This document shows, in pieces, positions 48,113 to 59,728 of a DNA stretch of 64,000 nt. Made by a program: the position numbers and the translations under genes. The stretch comes from Buddleja alternifolia (Eukaryota > Streptophyta > Magnoliopsida > Lamiales > Scrophulariaceae), in NCBI GenBank assembly GCA_019426215.1, contig CM033396.1:35702503-35766502 (forward strand), in the 5' to 3' direction. The notes below the pieces were generated by a model, which worked only from the letters and a program-made list of their open reading frames with translations, was not told the DNA's origin and did not search any database. Each line of letters starts with the position of its first letter. Position 1 is the stretch's first letter.

Positions 48113-51100
48113 ATGGTGGTGCTGAAAGGAGGAACAAGGCCGCCATGGGTGGGCTTAGGAGCGGCAGTTTGGGTGCAAATAGCGGCGGGAAATGCTTACA
48201 CTTTCCCTTTATACTCTCCTTCACTGAGATCAGTTCTGGGTTTTAATCAGATGCAGCTCACGATTCTTGGAGTGGCCAATGATATTGGAGAAAACGTTGG
48301 GATACTTCCGGGGATAGCCTGTAATAAGTTCCCTCCATGGGCTGTTCTTCTTGTTGGTGTTTTTGCTTCTTTCTTCGGTTATGGTGTTCTTTGGCTTGCT
48401 GTTAGCCAGACTGTTCAATCCATTCCTTATTGGGTTGTAAGTATTTTTTTCAGATTTTGGTGCAAAGATTGGATTTTTTTTTGTGAATTCTACTTGCCCT
48501 TTTGTATTTGGCTCTTAATTTTACTCTCTATTTATGGGGCTTGTGTGTAGGATCGTGAACGAGTCAAGTCGAGTCGAAGAAGTTGTTTTGTTCATTGTTG
48601 TTTGAATTATTATCGAGCTTAGACTTGATCGTTAATCGAGTCGAACTTAAATTGTGTGTTTGAGTTTGGCTTGATCGGTAATCGAGCCGAGCTCAAACGA
48701 GTATCAATCACTTCCATTTCTCTCGTCAGACCATCTGTAGCACTCATAGCTACAGCTCTAACTCGATTATTTCCTAATAATTGTTGCTCACTTTGACCGT
48801 TAAGAGTAGGGAACCTGTTTCCTGTCTTTGTTTCTATCTCATCGTATCCCATTTTGTTCTGTGAGATTCAGCTTAATTCTCTGCACATATTTTGCTATTT
48901 TTCACTGTTCGAGTCAACCTTCAAAACTTATTATACACAAAAGGTTGTTCAAAGCTTGGTTGATTTGTTAACGAGGCTGGATTAAACGAACTTTTAACTA
49001 TCGATCTGTAGACGAGTATCAAATAGTTTGGTTCGTCTTTCGAGCCTACCTTTGGGATGATCTTGTTTGATTTTACAAAATTTGTTGTAAGAAAATATTG
49101 AAAAAGTGGGGAGTTATTCTAGAAATGTGATATTTCTCTTGGCTTGATATGATCTTCATGAAGTTGGATTGGTTCGAGATCTCTTCTGTAGCCTTTAGCT
49201 TGCTAATTCTTCTTCTTGAACTAAATTCTTTGTTGATAGTTCTTAAGAAGTATTGTTTGTTAGGGGATAGCTCATGATGTTCATATTGATCTTTTGTGCT
49301 CTTCTAAATAACTAGTTAACATGAAACTAAATAGTAGTGGGAGAATATGATTAAGAATCAAGATTATAGCCATGTTTGCAAACACTAAAAAAAAATGATT
49401 TTGAGCTTTTTGCTGAGTTTAAGTTGTTTTTTGTTGTTTGATTTCACTGATCGCGCTTCTGCTTATCTAGAAAAAAAGCCAAAAATCAGCAAAAACTAAA
49501 ATCAAGTCTAGACTTATCTCTACAACTTTTTCAATTTTTTCGCTACGTTTTAGCAAATTTTGCTAACAAATCCAACTTTTAGTTTTTTTCGCACTTTTTT
49601 AACTTTTTCCAAAATTCAGCACTTCTCTACAGCATAAGTTCTTGCAATCAGGCTTCATATATATCCTGCAATCATAACACTTGAACCTAAGATCTCATAT
49701 CTCTATCTCCCAAACTTTGCAACTCGAGCGACTCCTGTTTGATGGAACGAACTGTAAGCAAGGAAAGACCACAGCTTTAAACGAATTACTTTAGTACGTT
49801 CTGATATGAATAACTTGATTGTAATTGGAACTGCTCGGTTTCATTCCTTAATGAAATCTTTATACATATACCATGATCCGATTCTCTGTTTATCACAGCA
49901 TTCCATTTCATTAAATATGAGCTTCTTCTTGCCTAATTATTTGATAACAACTACAGTTATGGTTAGCATTGTGTGTTGCCACAAACAGCAGTGCATGGCT
50001 CGGGACAGCAGTTCTCGTTACCAACATGAGAAACTTCCCTCTCAGTAGAGGCACAGTTGCTGGAATACTCAAGGGCTACGTCGGTTTAAGTGCTGCCGTT
50101 TTCACTGAGGTCTATTCTATGGTCCTCAACAATTCAGCTTCAAACCATTTACTGCTTCTAACCCTAGGAATCCCCATCATAGGCTTACTAATGATGTACT
50201 TTATCCGCCCTTGTACTCCCGCCTCAGGTGAAGACTCATACGAACATGTCCATTTTCTATTCGTCCAAGCCGCTAGTCTCGCCCTTGCTATATATCTTCT
50301 CACAACGACAATTTTAAAAAATCTCCTGCCCCTTGGAAATACATTATCCTATATATTTATTGCTATAATGGTTATTCTCTTGATGGCCCCTTTAGCCATT
50401 CCCTTAAAAATGACATTATTCCCTGCAAACAGTAAAAAATCGGGCCCGCCAGCTGGAGATAGCGAATCAGATGAAATGGATCCTCTGTTGGTATCATCTT
50501 CATCAGCAACTTATCTTGGAAGTTTCTATGAGTCTGAGGATGTCTCGGAAATTGATTTACTTCTTGCCGTGGGTGAAGGGGCAGTTAAGAAGAAAAGAAA
50601 ACCGAGGAGAGGGGAGGATTTCTCATTTCGTGAAGCTGTTGTGAAGGCTGACTTTTGGCTTCTATGGCTTGTTTACTTTCTTGGAATTGGTTCTGGAATA
50701 ACGGTTCTTAACAATTTGGCACAAATTGGAGTATCATTTGGTGTGGATGATGCAACGATTTTGTTGAGTTTGTTCAGCTTTTGTAATTTCTTGGGGCGAC
50801 TCGGGGCGGGAGCTGTATCGGAACACTTTGTGAGGTAATAAAAAGGCTAACTCATATTTATTCTTTTCAGTCTGCATATTAAATTGCTCTAATCTCTGGA
50901 AATAGTTGCTCATAATTTATTTAAACGAAACGTGCATTATATTTTATATGCCCTTAAAGTGAAGTTAAATAATCTTTCTCTATGCAAATCTTGGGACAAC
51001 ATTTTCTGCTAAATTTCTTTGTATTGCATATTATCTATTTCTATGACATTTTTCTCTGAAAAGAGCCATCATCAGTGACGGAGGTTGGTAGGGGCACCCG

Positions 51101-53099
51101 CCACCCCTTAACTTTTCATAAGTTTGATTTTAGTATTGTAAATATATAAGCATTTAAAATTTTGTCACCCATGAAAATACTAACAGACCTACCTGCCCCT
51201 TAATCATGCAAAATCCTACTTTTAGTGTTGTAATTATATGAAATTTTAGGCTATGATTGGTTATGTTTTTGGATGGTATTTTGGTGAGAATTATTGGTGA
51301 ACACTTTATGGGGACACGTGCATATTTGATGAGATAGTGTTCGGTTTTGTTTCCAGAGGGAACAAAAGTTACTGTAGCAGTCAAATCAGTCAAATCATGA
51401 AGCTTTTGTCTGTTAATAATTAGTTAATGATTGAAAATTAAGAGAGGGGAGAGACAAAAGTAGGGGACAATTCCTAGGTTGTAGATTTTCAAATAAATAA
51501 TTATTGTGTGTTTTTTGGACCAAAAAAGTAACATATTTTTGGCCCAAAATTGTGTTAACCAAACACAATTGGGCCAAAATTTTGGACCAAATTGGATTTG
51601 GAAAGATATCCAAACATAACCTTAGATTTTGACCCCTTGGAAATACTAAGGCCCAGTTTGTTTGTATTTTCAAATCACTTTTTTCATTTTCATTTTCATC
51701 TGAAAATGAAAATACACATTTTATTCAGTTTTTAACTGAAAATATTCTCATTTTCATTCTTGTTTTTACGTTCCCAATAAAGTTCAATCATTTCTTTAAA
51801 AGTGCATTTTACATCAATCATCTCACAATTTTTTTTTATCACTTTTCTCTCTCATCTCCTTTCAATTTTTTAAACCTTTCTCTCTCCTCTCCTTTAAATT
51901 TTTAAATCCAATACTATTCATCTAATCATTACTTTTCAATTATTTCACACATCACAATCATCAATTTCAACCATTTTTAAAAACACAACCAAACACACCT
52001 ACTTTTTTCACTTTTTTCACACAAAAATCAAAAAACTCATTCCCCCATACATTTTAGAAAATGACGGTTGAAAATGAAATGAAAACACATCCAAACAGAG
52101 CCTAATAAATCCTTCCTTTTGGCCAGTATATGCATTTCGTCCGCCTAATGTTTGTTCTAAACTAATTCTTTTACTCAATATATATGTTTTCGTCCATTTT
52201 CTGTCTTTCCGATAGATTAAGCATCTTTTCATTTTAAAATTGATTTTACATAGCTAGATGTAATGTGTTTGACATCTTTAATTTGGAATGTTAAAGTTGA
52301 ACTTGCATTTTCAAATCATATTTTTTTGAACTTTTTATGTTTTGTTTTTAATCTGATAGGATCACTTTTACTAATTGCTTTGCTTTATAAACAATTTTTC
52401 ATCAAGTTGGTGGAAATACGTCTAATATTATTAATATGTATTTAATTAGTATGAGATGTATATTTTCATTATTAAGTGTTAATAACTCGTGGATTTGAAG
52501 AAAAAAGACCACAATAAGGAAAAATATTTCAAATGTAAAAATAGTAAAATATTTTTATTTCTATTGCTCTGATCCCTCCCCGCGTTCCTTGGGCCATCAT
52601 TTCAAAGATTGTTTACTATTGTTCCCTTTGCAGGTCTAAAACAATTCCTCGAACATTTTGGATGACCGTGACACAAATAATCATGATCTTAACGTTTCTT
52701 CTGTACGCTTCGGCCCTGAATGGCACTCTCTATGCTGCAACAGCATTGCTCGGGATTTGCTATGGCGTCCAGGTTGGCATAATGATCCCAACTGCATCAG
52801 AACTTTTCGGGTTGAAACACTTTGGCATAATATCCAGCTTCATGTCGCTTGGAAACCCTGTTGGTGCACTTCTCTTCTCGGGTTTTCTTGCGGGTCAAGT
52901 ATATGACTCGGAAGCTGCTAAGCAGTTAGGTCCGTCTTGCATGGGCCCGAATTGCTTTAGGGTCACTTTCCTTGTTTTGGCTGGGGTTTGCGGGTTAGGA
53001 ACTTTGTTGAGCATAGTTCTTAGTATTAGAATAAGGCCCGTTTATCAAATGCTTTATGCTGGAGGTTCGTTTCGTGTGCCTCAGAGTGGTGGTCACTGA
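48113..53099 (+). CDS. Nodulin-like / major facilitator transporter, NFD4-like
   Basis: Predicted multi-pass membrane transporter of the plant nodulin-like MFS family (relatives of NUCLEAR FUSION DEFECTIVE 4); the substrate is unknown. Three exons join in frame, 48113-48436, 49957-50834 and 52634-53099, giving 555 residues, a normal length. Motifs: [20 protein letters not shown] (TM1), the N-terminal nodulin-like signature [15 protein letters not shown] (about 53-68), [20 protein letters not shown] (about 115-134), [20 protein letters not shown], an acidic then basic cytosolic loop ([16 protein letters not shown] about 319-326), [31 protein letters not shown], and [20 protein letters not shown] near the end. 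Start is the first ATG after a C-rich leader. Intron 2 hosts two Tourist-like MITEs. No disruption is seen. Confidence 0.95.
48549..49051. mobile_element. Possible hAT-like relic in intron 1
   Basis: The left TAGGATCGTGAACGAGTC and right reverse complement TAGGCTCGAAAGACGAACC are similar, and interior TCGAGTCGA / CGAGCCGAGCTC motifs recall the element at 30172-30895. No target duplication found. Confidence 0.35.
51250..51621. mobile_element. Tourist-like MITE in intron 2 of the MFS gene
   Basis: 372 bp, ends GGCTATGATTGGTTATG and AAACATAACC, target duplication TTA (51247-51249, 51622-51624). The interior matches the MITEs at 4976 and 5473 (ACTGTAGCAGTCAAAT, TAATTAGTTAATGATTGA). It is inserted within an older hAT-like stretch (CAGTGACGGAGG near 51074). 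Confidence 0.85.
51650..52102. mobile_element. Second Tourist-like MITE in intron 2, different subfamily
   Basis: 453 bp, ends GGCCCAGTTTGTTTG and CCAAACAGAGCC, target duplication TAA (51647-51649, 52103-52105). The interior is dominated by TTTTCATTTTCA / TGAAAATGAAAA inverted tracts, giving strong foldback potential. Confidence 0.85.
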
Positions 53100-53210
53100 G
53101 AGAGTTTTTGGGTCGTGTTTGGAAAATTGGATGGTTTTATATTTAATGCAAGATTGTCTAGGTGACATATTAGATGAGTTTAGATCCTCTGTTACACCGT
53201 ACATGAGCGG

Positions 53211-53330
53211 TTAGAATGTGGTGAGAGAAAAAATTTCAATGTGAAGAAATATTTGAAAATTTTCTCTTCACATCATAATCACTTGTGTATACACTTGTCA
53301 CACGCTTGTGCTGTGTAGCAAAGAAATATT
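53211..53330. repeat. Dispersed about 110-bp repeat, copy A
   Basis: GGTTAGAATGTG, then AAATTTTCTCTTCACATC, then TGTATACACTTGTC. The same order is found at 54917-55030. Each copy contains an imperfect internal inverted repeat (GATGTGAAGAGAAA-like). Confidence 0.7.
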
Positions 53331-54075
53331 TCACATTACATAGAAGTTGAACTCAGATGGTGCTTTTCTAAATTGTTGAGGAAGAGGGCTTGAATTTTTA
53401 TATATGCCTATATATTGTTTTTGTAGTGAAGAGGATACATTTAGAGGATTTTAAATATACCTGCATTTTCTGCAGAGGATGTTACTCTTGTAGTTTATAA
53501 CAATTGTGTAACATAATATGGGGGGTTTTGACAAGATTTCTTGTGCTATATAGTATAATGATGTTATCGTTATTTCTTGTTATTTGGAAATGGGAGTTGT
53601 ATATTTCGACTGACCGGATAACTATTCTCAGTAGGTTTTGATTCTTTTGTACCAAATTTCCTGCTCCATACATATATACAAGGGCTTTCAGATTGTATAC
53701 GTGCAAGGATTTGATAAACGCATGATACTCTCAACTTTCATTTTATTTTGTTAAAAGAACAAAAACCCTGTAAAGGAAAGTTTTTTAAGACAATTTGTTT
53801 TGTTCATGTTAAATCTGTTTAGTGTACATATATCAAAGTTAATTCAGCCTATAATATCTAGAAACACGATTAGAGATTATACGAAGAATGTTATTGGTAT
53901 TTACATAGGGATCTCACAAATAAAAAATAATTTCATCCTAATATTCACACAAGTTAACTGAAATAAAATATGAAATTTATTTTTTTATATTTACTTTATT
54001 ACTTAACAAAATTGAAATGCATTTATTCATCATCATCGAAAACTATACAAACAAGTAAGAACACAAAGATATGAT
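53331..54075. other. Intergenic downstream of the MFS gene
   Basis: AT-rich 3' region. Nothing recognised. Confidence 0.5.
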
Positions 54076-54083
54076 ATTGCAAA

Positions 54084-54205
54084 TAGGGTTGAAAGACGAA
54101 TCAAGCTACTCGATATTATCAAAAACAAATTTTGAAGTTCGGTTGTAATTCAAACAAGCTTGAACAACAACTCGTTTGGCTTGATTAGACTCATTTACAC
54201 CCCTA
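54084..54205. mobile_element. Miniature hAT-like element, 122 bp
   Basis: TAGGGTTGAAAGACGAATCA at the left and CATTTACACCCCTA at the right, flanked by the perfect 8-bp duplication ATTGCAAA (54076-54083, 54206-54213). Its termini and CAAGCTTGAAC-like interior relate it to the element at 30172-30895. Confidence 0.85.
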
Positions 54206-54213
54206 ATTGCAAA

Positions 54214-54916
54214 TGGTAAAAGATGTAAAAATTAACTAATTTTTTTAGAAAAATTAATATCTTAAACGATTTGGATAATAAATAATTCATCAAGCAACAT
54301 ATTGAAGAAAAGTCCTAACTTTTGTTTTCAAGAGTAAACAATGTCTAAAATGCTAATAAAGAGGTCTAAAGAACTAGGGGAAAAAATAACCAATTGCATT
54401 ATTAATGGGCTGATCGGATACTTGATAATATCTAAGATTTTCTCAAATATATCTTTTAGTAATTACAAGTTCTAATATTTCATCTAATTCCTCTAAACCA
54501 TTTGCTAAAGTTCAAATTGATTTAATTTCAAATACAATCAAGAACCACAATATATATAGCAAACCAGTGGATGTATATTTTATCTTAAAAAGTTGATAAA
54601 AAAGAACTATTTATTCACAAAAAGTTTGAAGGGTTTATGTTTTTCCCAACATATTTCTTTTGGACAAAGCTTATGAAAGTTCAACACTTTTTATCTTTGA
54701 GTTCATATGTATTTTAGAAAGTATAATGTGCAATTGTGTCTTACACTAATATATATATATATATATATATTATTTTTGCACTAATGATAATTTTGTCCTT
54801 TTAAGAAAATGAAATGGAATGTGCCCAGTAACAAGCTAGAGAGTTTATATCAACTCCCTATATGTAAATGTAGGAACCTCAGAAAATGGTTTGATTTTGA
54901 CAAATTTATATATGGG
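54214..54916. other. Intergenic
   Basis: AT-rich sequence with a TA microsatellite at about 54750-54770. Nothing else recognised. Confidence 0.5.
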
Positions 54917-55030
54917 TGGTTAGGATGTGAATAGAGAAAAACTTGTGCTGAGGAGAAAAATCTGAACATTTTCTCTCCACATCCTGACCACCTTTGTATA
55001 CACTTGTCGCAACTATTTGCATGTTACAAG
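54917..55030. repeat. Dispersed about 110-bp repeat, copy B
   Basis: GGTTAGGATGTG, then CATTTTCTCTCCACATCCTG, then TGTATACACTTGTC; homologous to 53211-53330, direct orientation, about 1.7 kb apart. Confidence 0.7.
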
Positions 55031-55377
55031 AAGTATTACACGAGAATATTACAAAAGATTTGAATGGTTTCTGATGAAATGGATTTTCCCTCCGGACAAT
55101 GCTCGCCCATTTTCTTTATTTATATAACCTTGAATTTTATCAAATTAAAAGGAAAAAGAAAAAGGAAAAAAGCAAATTTAGACTCAAAAGTTTAGGTCTA
55201 GACCCAGACCAAAGATTGGATCTGGACTCACACCCAAAGTTGTGGTTTTAGATAATTAGTCTCAAATTGATTTTTTTAAATTTTTTTTAAGTAAGGATTT
55301 TGTAAAATATTGAAAATTAGTTATAAAAATTGGCGAAATTGCTGAGATGATTTAGAATTATTAGTGGTCCATTGTTG
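55031..55377. other. Intergenic
   Basis: AT-rich sequence, nothing recognised. Confidence 0.5.
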
Positions 55378-55388
55378 GAAATTGATGA

Positions 55389-55963
55389 TTTTTTTTAGGG
55401 AATAGCGGTCGATATATTTCATTCAACAAAAAGTTTACAACGTCAAGAACAATACAATTTAGACTGTTTCTAACGATGTAGTAATAACAATTGAAACACT
55501 TAATATCAAGTTTTTTCAAGATGACAAATCTTAAAAACTAACAATGAACACAAGAAAACTCTTGTGCAATTGACCACACTCTTATTCAAGAGAGACAAAA
55601 CTTTCATTAGAGAGAGAAAACAAATTCTCATACGAGAGAGCAAACAAATACTAAACGATAAATCTAAAAAGCTATATAAAAACTAATGTATTGCCCGTCT
55701 TCATCTCGTCGGATCCATTTGTCTCGTTAGATCCATCTTCGTTTCATCAGATTTGAAGTGGGGATACACAAGTTGAAGGGGGGTGCTCCAACTCAACCCG
55801 CTGACGATGGCAGTGACGGCAGTAGTGATGGATGTGATATTCACTAATCAATCGTCGGCGGAGAAGAAGACAAGAAAAAAATTAGGGTTGAGAGAGAGAG
55901 AGAGTGCAGGAGGCGGCTGTTTGCAATGCAATACCAATAGAAGGGAATTAAATTGAGTGATTT
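55389..55963 (-). mobile_element. Poly(A)-tailed retroposed copy of an unknown transcript (copy 2)
   Basis: A 575-bp minus-strand homologue of 1016-1556. The A tail appears as a T run at 55389-55396. The block is flanked by the 11-bp direct repeat GAAATTGATGA (55378-55388, 55964-55974). Shared landmarks with copy 1 include GCGGT next to AGGGAATA at the tail, CAATTGACCACACTCTTATT, and CTCCAACTCAACCC. It is slightly longer at the 5' end than copy 1. The two copies have different flanks, so they are independent insertions rather than a segmental duplication. Confidence 0.75.
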
Positions 55964-56009
55964 GAAATTGATGAATTTGAGAATGACAAAAGAGAAAATG
56001 TGGCGTTGA

Positions 56010-57135
56010 AATCTTACCATCACTATTGGCTTTGAAGAATAATTATTTTGTCGGTCATTCACTTCCAAACACTCGGTTACGTCTACGGTGGATCGAGCTC
56101 CGCTTAGTTGCTAGTCAAGTACTCTTGGAAGGAAATTGAATCGTTTGTGCAAGTATACATTAAATTGATAATGTGTAAATATCAAACCGATAACAATTAT
56201 ATTTTGTCAACGTGAATCTAATTATTGACGTGACATGATCATCTCTATTTAATGTGAAAACACTTGAAGTATATTAAAAAAAAAAATCTGATAAAACCCC
56301 TAATTATTTGTATGAGGTATCAAAAGATTGACATTTGACGATAGTTTATTACAACATAGAAAAACTTCTTGTAGAAATATCAACATCACTATTCACTTTG
56401 GAAAAATGTTTTGTCAGTGATTTAGTTCGGAACACTTGGAATATTTATATGGATCAGTGCAACAATCTCGATTCACATTTTAATTTTTGCAATTAATAAT
56501 ATGGTGAATCATTTTCATCACTCAACCATACTATACCAATGACTGTTAAAACTATCCCAATAACTCCAGCCACATTTGAAGAATTTGACAAATAGATTTA
56601 ATCACATAAGATTCGAGGAAGAGATTTAATTCAAAGGGTAGTTGACCAAATTTACTGCATTGTTTTGGATGGGAAAATGTCACATCTTACTCAATTTGGA
56701 GTTGGGTTTCTTTTTATGCAAATGAACAAATATGTCAATGTGTTCATGTATGTGGTTAGGGCAAAAAAATGAATTCTGCTTGGATATTAATTCGAGATTG
56801 ATCATTAAAAAACTCGTATAAACTTTTTGTTGAGCATAATTTTGAACTCTTTCTCTTTTCCATTCGATAAGATTTTTTGGTTAAGCTTGCCAAGTACATG
56901 TTAGTCAAGTGCTCTTTACTTGAGAGAAGGAAATGGAATCATTTGTGAAGCGTGCACTAAAATGATAATTTTTACATGTTCAACATCAACACTAGTAATA
57001 TATTTCGTCAAAATATAATATAAATTTTATTATTGCCATGACGTGATACCTGGTGGGGAAAAAATATATATTCCAATAAAACCCCTAATTAGTTATTATG
57101 TGAAGTAAATATCAAAAGATTGTCAATAGTACCAA
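56010..57135. repeat. Two-unit tandem duplication
   Basis: Unit 1 (about 56010-56385) and unit 2 (about 56385-57135) both start with CATCACTATT followed by TTTTGTCRGT, contain AGTCAAGT-CTCTT with GGAAAT-GAATC, and end with ATAAAACCCCTAATTA and ATCAAAAGATTG. Unit 2 has about 370 extra bases in its middle. Confidence 0.65.
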
Positions 57136-57684
57136 GGAACTCTTTTCTTTCTTACAATTGATGAAATTATGACAGCATAGAAGGCCCATATAACAACTTT
57201 GTGTTACAAAAGAGGTCACAGTCACAGCTCATTCAAAAGCGGAGCAGACAATTTCATTACTTTTACAAATTAAAGAACCCTAATTCCCTAAAGTGGATTT
57301 TCACCATACTCCACTACTTCTGAGGAAGTGTATTTCTTAGTCATTTCACATGATTGATGGCCGTGATGTCCTCTGACATTAGATGCACTAAGAAAAACGG
57401 GTCATTTTTAGGAGTTTTCGGGCAATCTTAACTACCTGAGGTAGTAAAACCAAATGAAATTCATGTATGATTATATCAGAACTCGAAATCTCAGAACTCT
57501 AACGATTGATCACACGAGAGAGTTACTCGGCGAAGGGCAAAAAGGGAAAAAAAGTTTAGTAAAACAATCAAGCCCTAATCTCTCTGGTGGAAGAGCCTAA
57601 GAAAAACAATCTCTCACCAAAATTGACAAAAACAAAGCAAAAATGAAATAAGTTAAATTATGAAATACTAATACTAAACTAACT
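57136..57684. other. 3' flank of the SAM-domain gene
   Basis: Nothing recognised. Presumably includes the gene's 3' UTR near 57600-57684. Confidence 0.5.
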
Positions 57685-58281
57685 TTAAGTTGGTTTCAAG
57701 TTCTGAAACATTGTATCCCACCTGATCTCTTCAACTGCAGAGGACCAATACTCATCATCATAATCTCCATCCATCTTCCCATCATCCCTTTCAAACTCAT
57801 TCATTTTGGGGCTCGAAAAGCTGTTGATTCTTGAACTATGAAACAACATAGGACTCCCATTTGTGAGCAAAAGTGGTGCTCTACTCTGCTTATTAGTCAC
57901 CACCAACCTCTTATTCCTCTTGATCATACCATTCTTCCATCGCGAACTATGGCTATGGCTACGCATAGGCACGATCGCTAGGGCCGATTCCTCGCGATGA
58001 ATCCAATTGCGTAAGTACTTGGAAAACGAAGTTTTCGTTCGTTTGATCGCTATCAAGATCCTTGAGATGGGGTGTTTGTTGTTGATCAACTTTTCTTTTC
58101 TAGCAAGTTTGAGAATTTCTAGCCTGTGTTTGGCTATGGAAACTCCCATGCTTTGGAGGAATTCATGGTTGAAATAAGGTATATCATCTTGTTCAAGCTC
58201 ATTTTGTGCTAAAGCTAGGCCATATTCATAGACAAGGGATGGCTCTAGGCCTGTTTTTGAGAGCCAAGAGAACCAATCCAT
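57685..58281 (-). CDS. SAM-domain protein
   Basis: A 198-residue, intronless protein. The N-terminal 65 residues form a sterile alpha motif: MDWFSWLSKTGLEP at the start, YEYGLALAQNEL, YFNHEFLQSMGVSIAKHRLE (the end-helix signature) and ILKLARKEK. SAM domains mediate protein or RNA contacts; this plant subgroup is uncharacterised. The rest is basic and Ser-rich, ending with an acidic DGDYDDEYWSS and EEIRWDTMFQNLKP. I chose the Met at 58281 rather than an in-frame ATG at 58335. The upstream ATG would add 18 His/Thr-rich residues, lies only about 10-20 bases below the TATA boxes, and would precede the transcription start. Confidence 0.88.
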   Translation of the reverse strand: MDWFSWLSKTGLEPSLVYEYGLALAQNELEQDDIPYFNHEFLQSMGVSIAKHRLEILKLARKEKLINNKHPISRILIAIKRTKTSFSKYLRNWIHREESALAIVPMRSHSHSSRWKNGMIKRNKRLVVTNKQSRAPLLLTNGSPMLFHSSRINSFSSPKMNEFERDDGKMDGDYDDEYWSSAVEEIRWDTMFQNLKPT

Positions 58282-58345
58282 GGACTTTTGTGTGTGTGTG
58301 AAATGAGTGTGATTGAAAATATGGTGTGGAGACATATATATGAAG

Positions 58346-58367
58346 TCTATAAAGTGAGCTTATAAAG
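58346..58367 (-). promoter_or_regulatory. TATA boxes of the SAM-domain gene
   Basis: On the minus strand CTTTATAAG (58359-58367) and CTTTATAGA (58346-58354) lie 65-85 bases upstream of the chosen ATG, giving a short leader. Confidence 0.55.
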
Positions 58368-58369
58368 AA

Positions 58370-59276
58370 AAATAAAATAGACTGGAAATTTTAATTCAGA
58401 TTGAGTCTGACCGTATTATTAATCACATAAATTGTTATAACACTTATAGAGTAATTTTGTATTTCCTCTTAGTCATATGCACGACCGGATAATTCATTTT
58501 TCTGGTGATTAAATTGGGTGTCACCAAATTCGATCCGACAAAAAATTAATTGATTCTTGAATAGACTGAGTGCAAAGGTATCAATCCGCTAATAAACATT
58601 ACATTGAGGGTGATTATGTGATTGTCACTGTCCAACCCCAAGATCCATGAACCCAAGAAGGCAATATAGATTCTACGTTGCAAAATTATGTTTCATATCA
58701 TATTTCAATTTAAATATGCACGATATGTATAAAAATATAATTAAGGTGAATTAGAATAAAAAATGATTCGCCATTTTAAAATTTGAAAATTCGAGAAGCC
58801 TCACCTAAAATTTACGGTAAATTGACTTGCTTTTTCATTTTAATTTTGATATTTCTTTAATGGGATGGTAGTTGAATCTTGAGAGTGACAAAAAGAAAAA
58901 GAAAAGTGGGCTGTGGGACTTACAAGGCCATTTGTATGGTACCCTTCAAAAATTAGATATTGTGAATCAAAACTTTAATAAATGAGTGAGAACTAAGAAA
59001 TCTTGGATAATATATTGCCTTCAATCACGCCTTGAAAAAGGCAGTCAATGGGGCCGTGTAAGTGCCTCTGCCCTCGTTTACTTTTTTGTTTTTGTATGTC
59101 ATAAGACAATTAATGCATGCCCCTTGGATCCCAATACTTTAGAAAATTATAATTTCATTTAATTCATAAAAATATTTAATTATCAAGATTCTCATCATAT
59201 TATCAACATTTCCTTCAAATAGCCGCAAACGTTTACTTTGTCTCTAAGGAAATACTGCAGCAAATTAATACTGACT
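58370..59276. other. Intergenic
   Basis: Upstream flank of the SAM gene. No further features recognised. Confidence 0.5.
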
Positions 59277-59728
59277 GGACGAATCTCATTTTTGTTCCCG
59301 TAAGTGGTTAAGAATACTCAATTAGTCCCGCACTTTATGAAAATCTCACATTTAATCCAATAAGTTATAAAAAGTCTCAATGTTGGTCCCAAAACCAATT
59401 TCCGTCGGAAATTTAACTGTCAACTCCGTTAGTCAACATTTTGACCGATTTTTTTGGGAGATTTTGTGTTTGAATGTTGATATTCAATAAAAACATTGTG
59501 ATATTAAACATGATCCATGTGTGAATGCATTCACGAGTCAATTCTCCTCGAAAAAGTCGGTCAAAATGTTGACTAACGGAATTGACCGATAAGTTTTGGA
59601 CAAAATATTCGGTTGGAACCAACATTGAGACTTTTTATAACTTATGAGACTAAATGTGAGATTTTTATAAAGCGGGGTGCTAAATGTGTACTCGTGCTCA
59701 CTTACGGGACCAAAAATGAGATTTCCCC
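59277..59728. mobile_element. Foldback (long-TIR) element, 0.45 kb
   Basis: Inverted arms of about 170 bp: AATCTCATTTTTGTTCCCGT at the left against ACGGGACCAAAAATGAGATT at the right, then CAATGTTGGT against ACCAACATTG, and GTCAACATTTTGACCGA against TCGGTCAAAATGTTGAC. The spacer is about 60-100 bp. No target duplication was recognised. Confidence 0.8.

Noticed and set aside
58282..58335. N-terminal 18-residue extension of the SAM protein
   Set aside because: The upstream ATG overlaps the TATA region and the extension is His/Thr-rich from a CA repeat; the SAM fold begins at the next Met.
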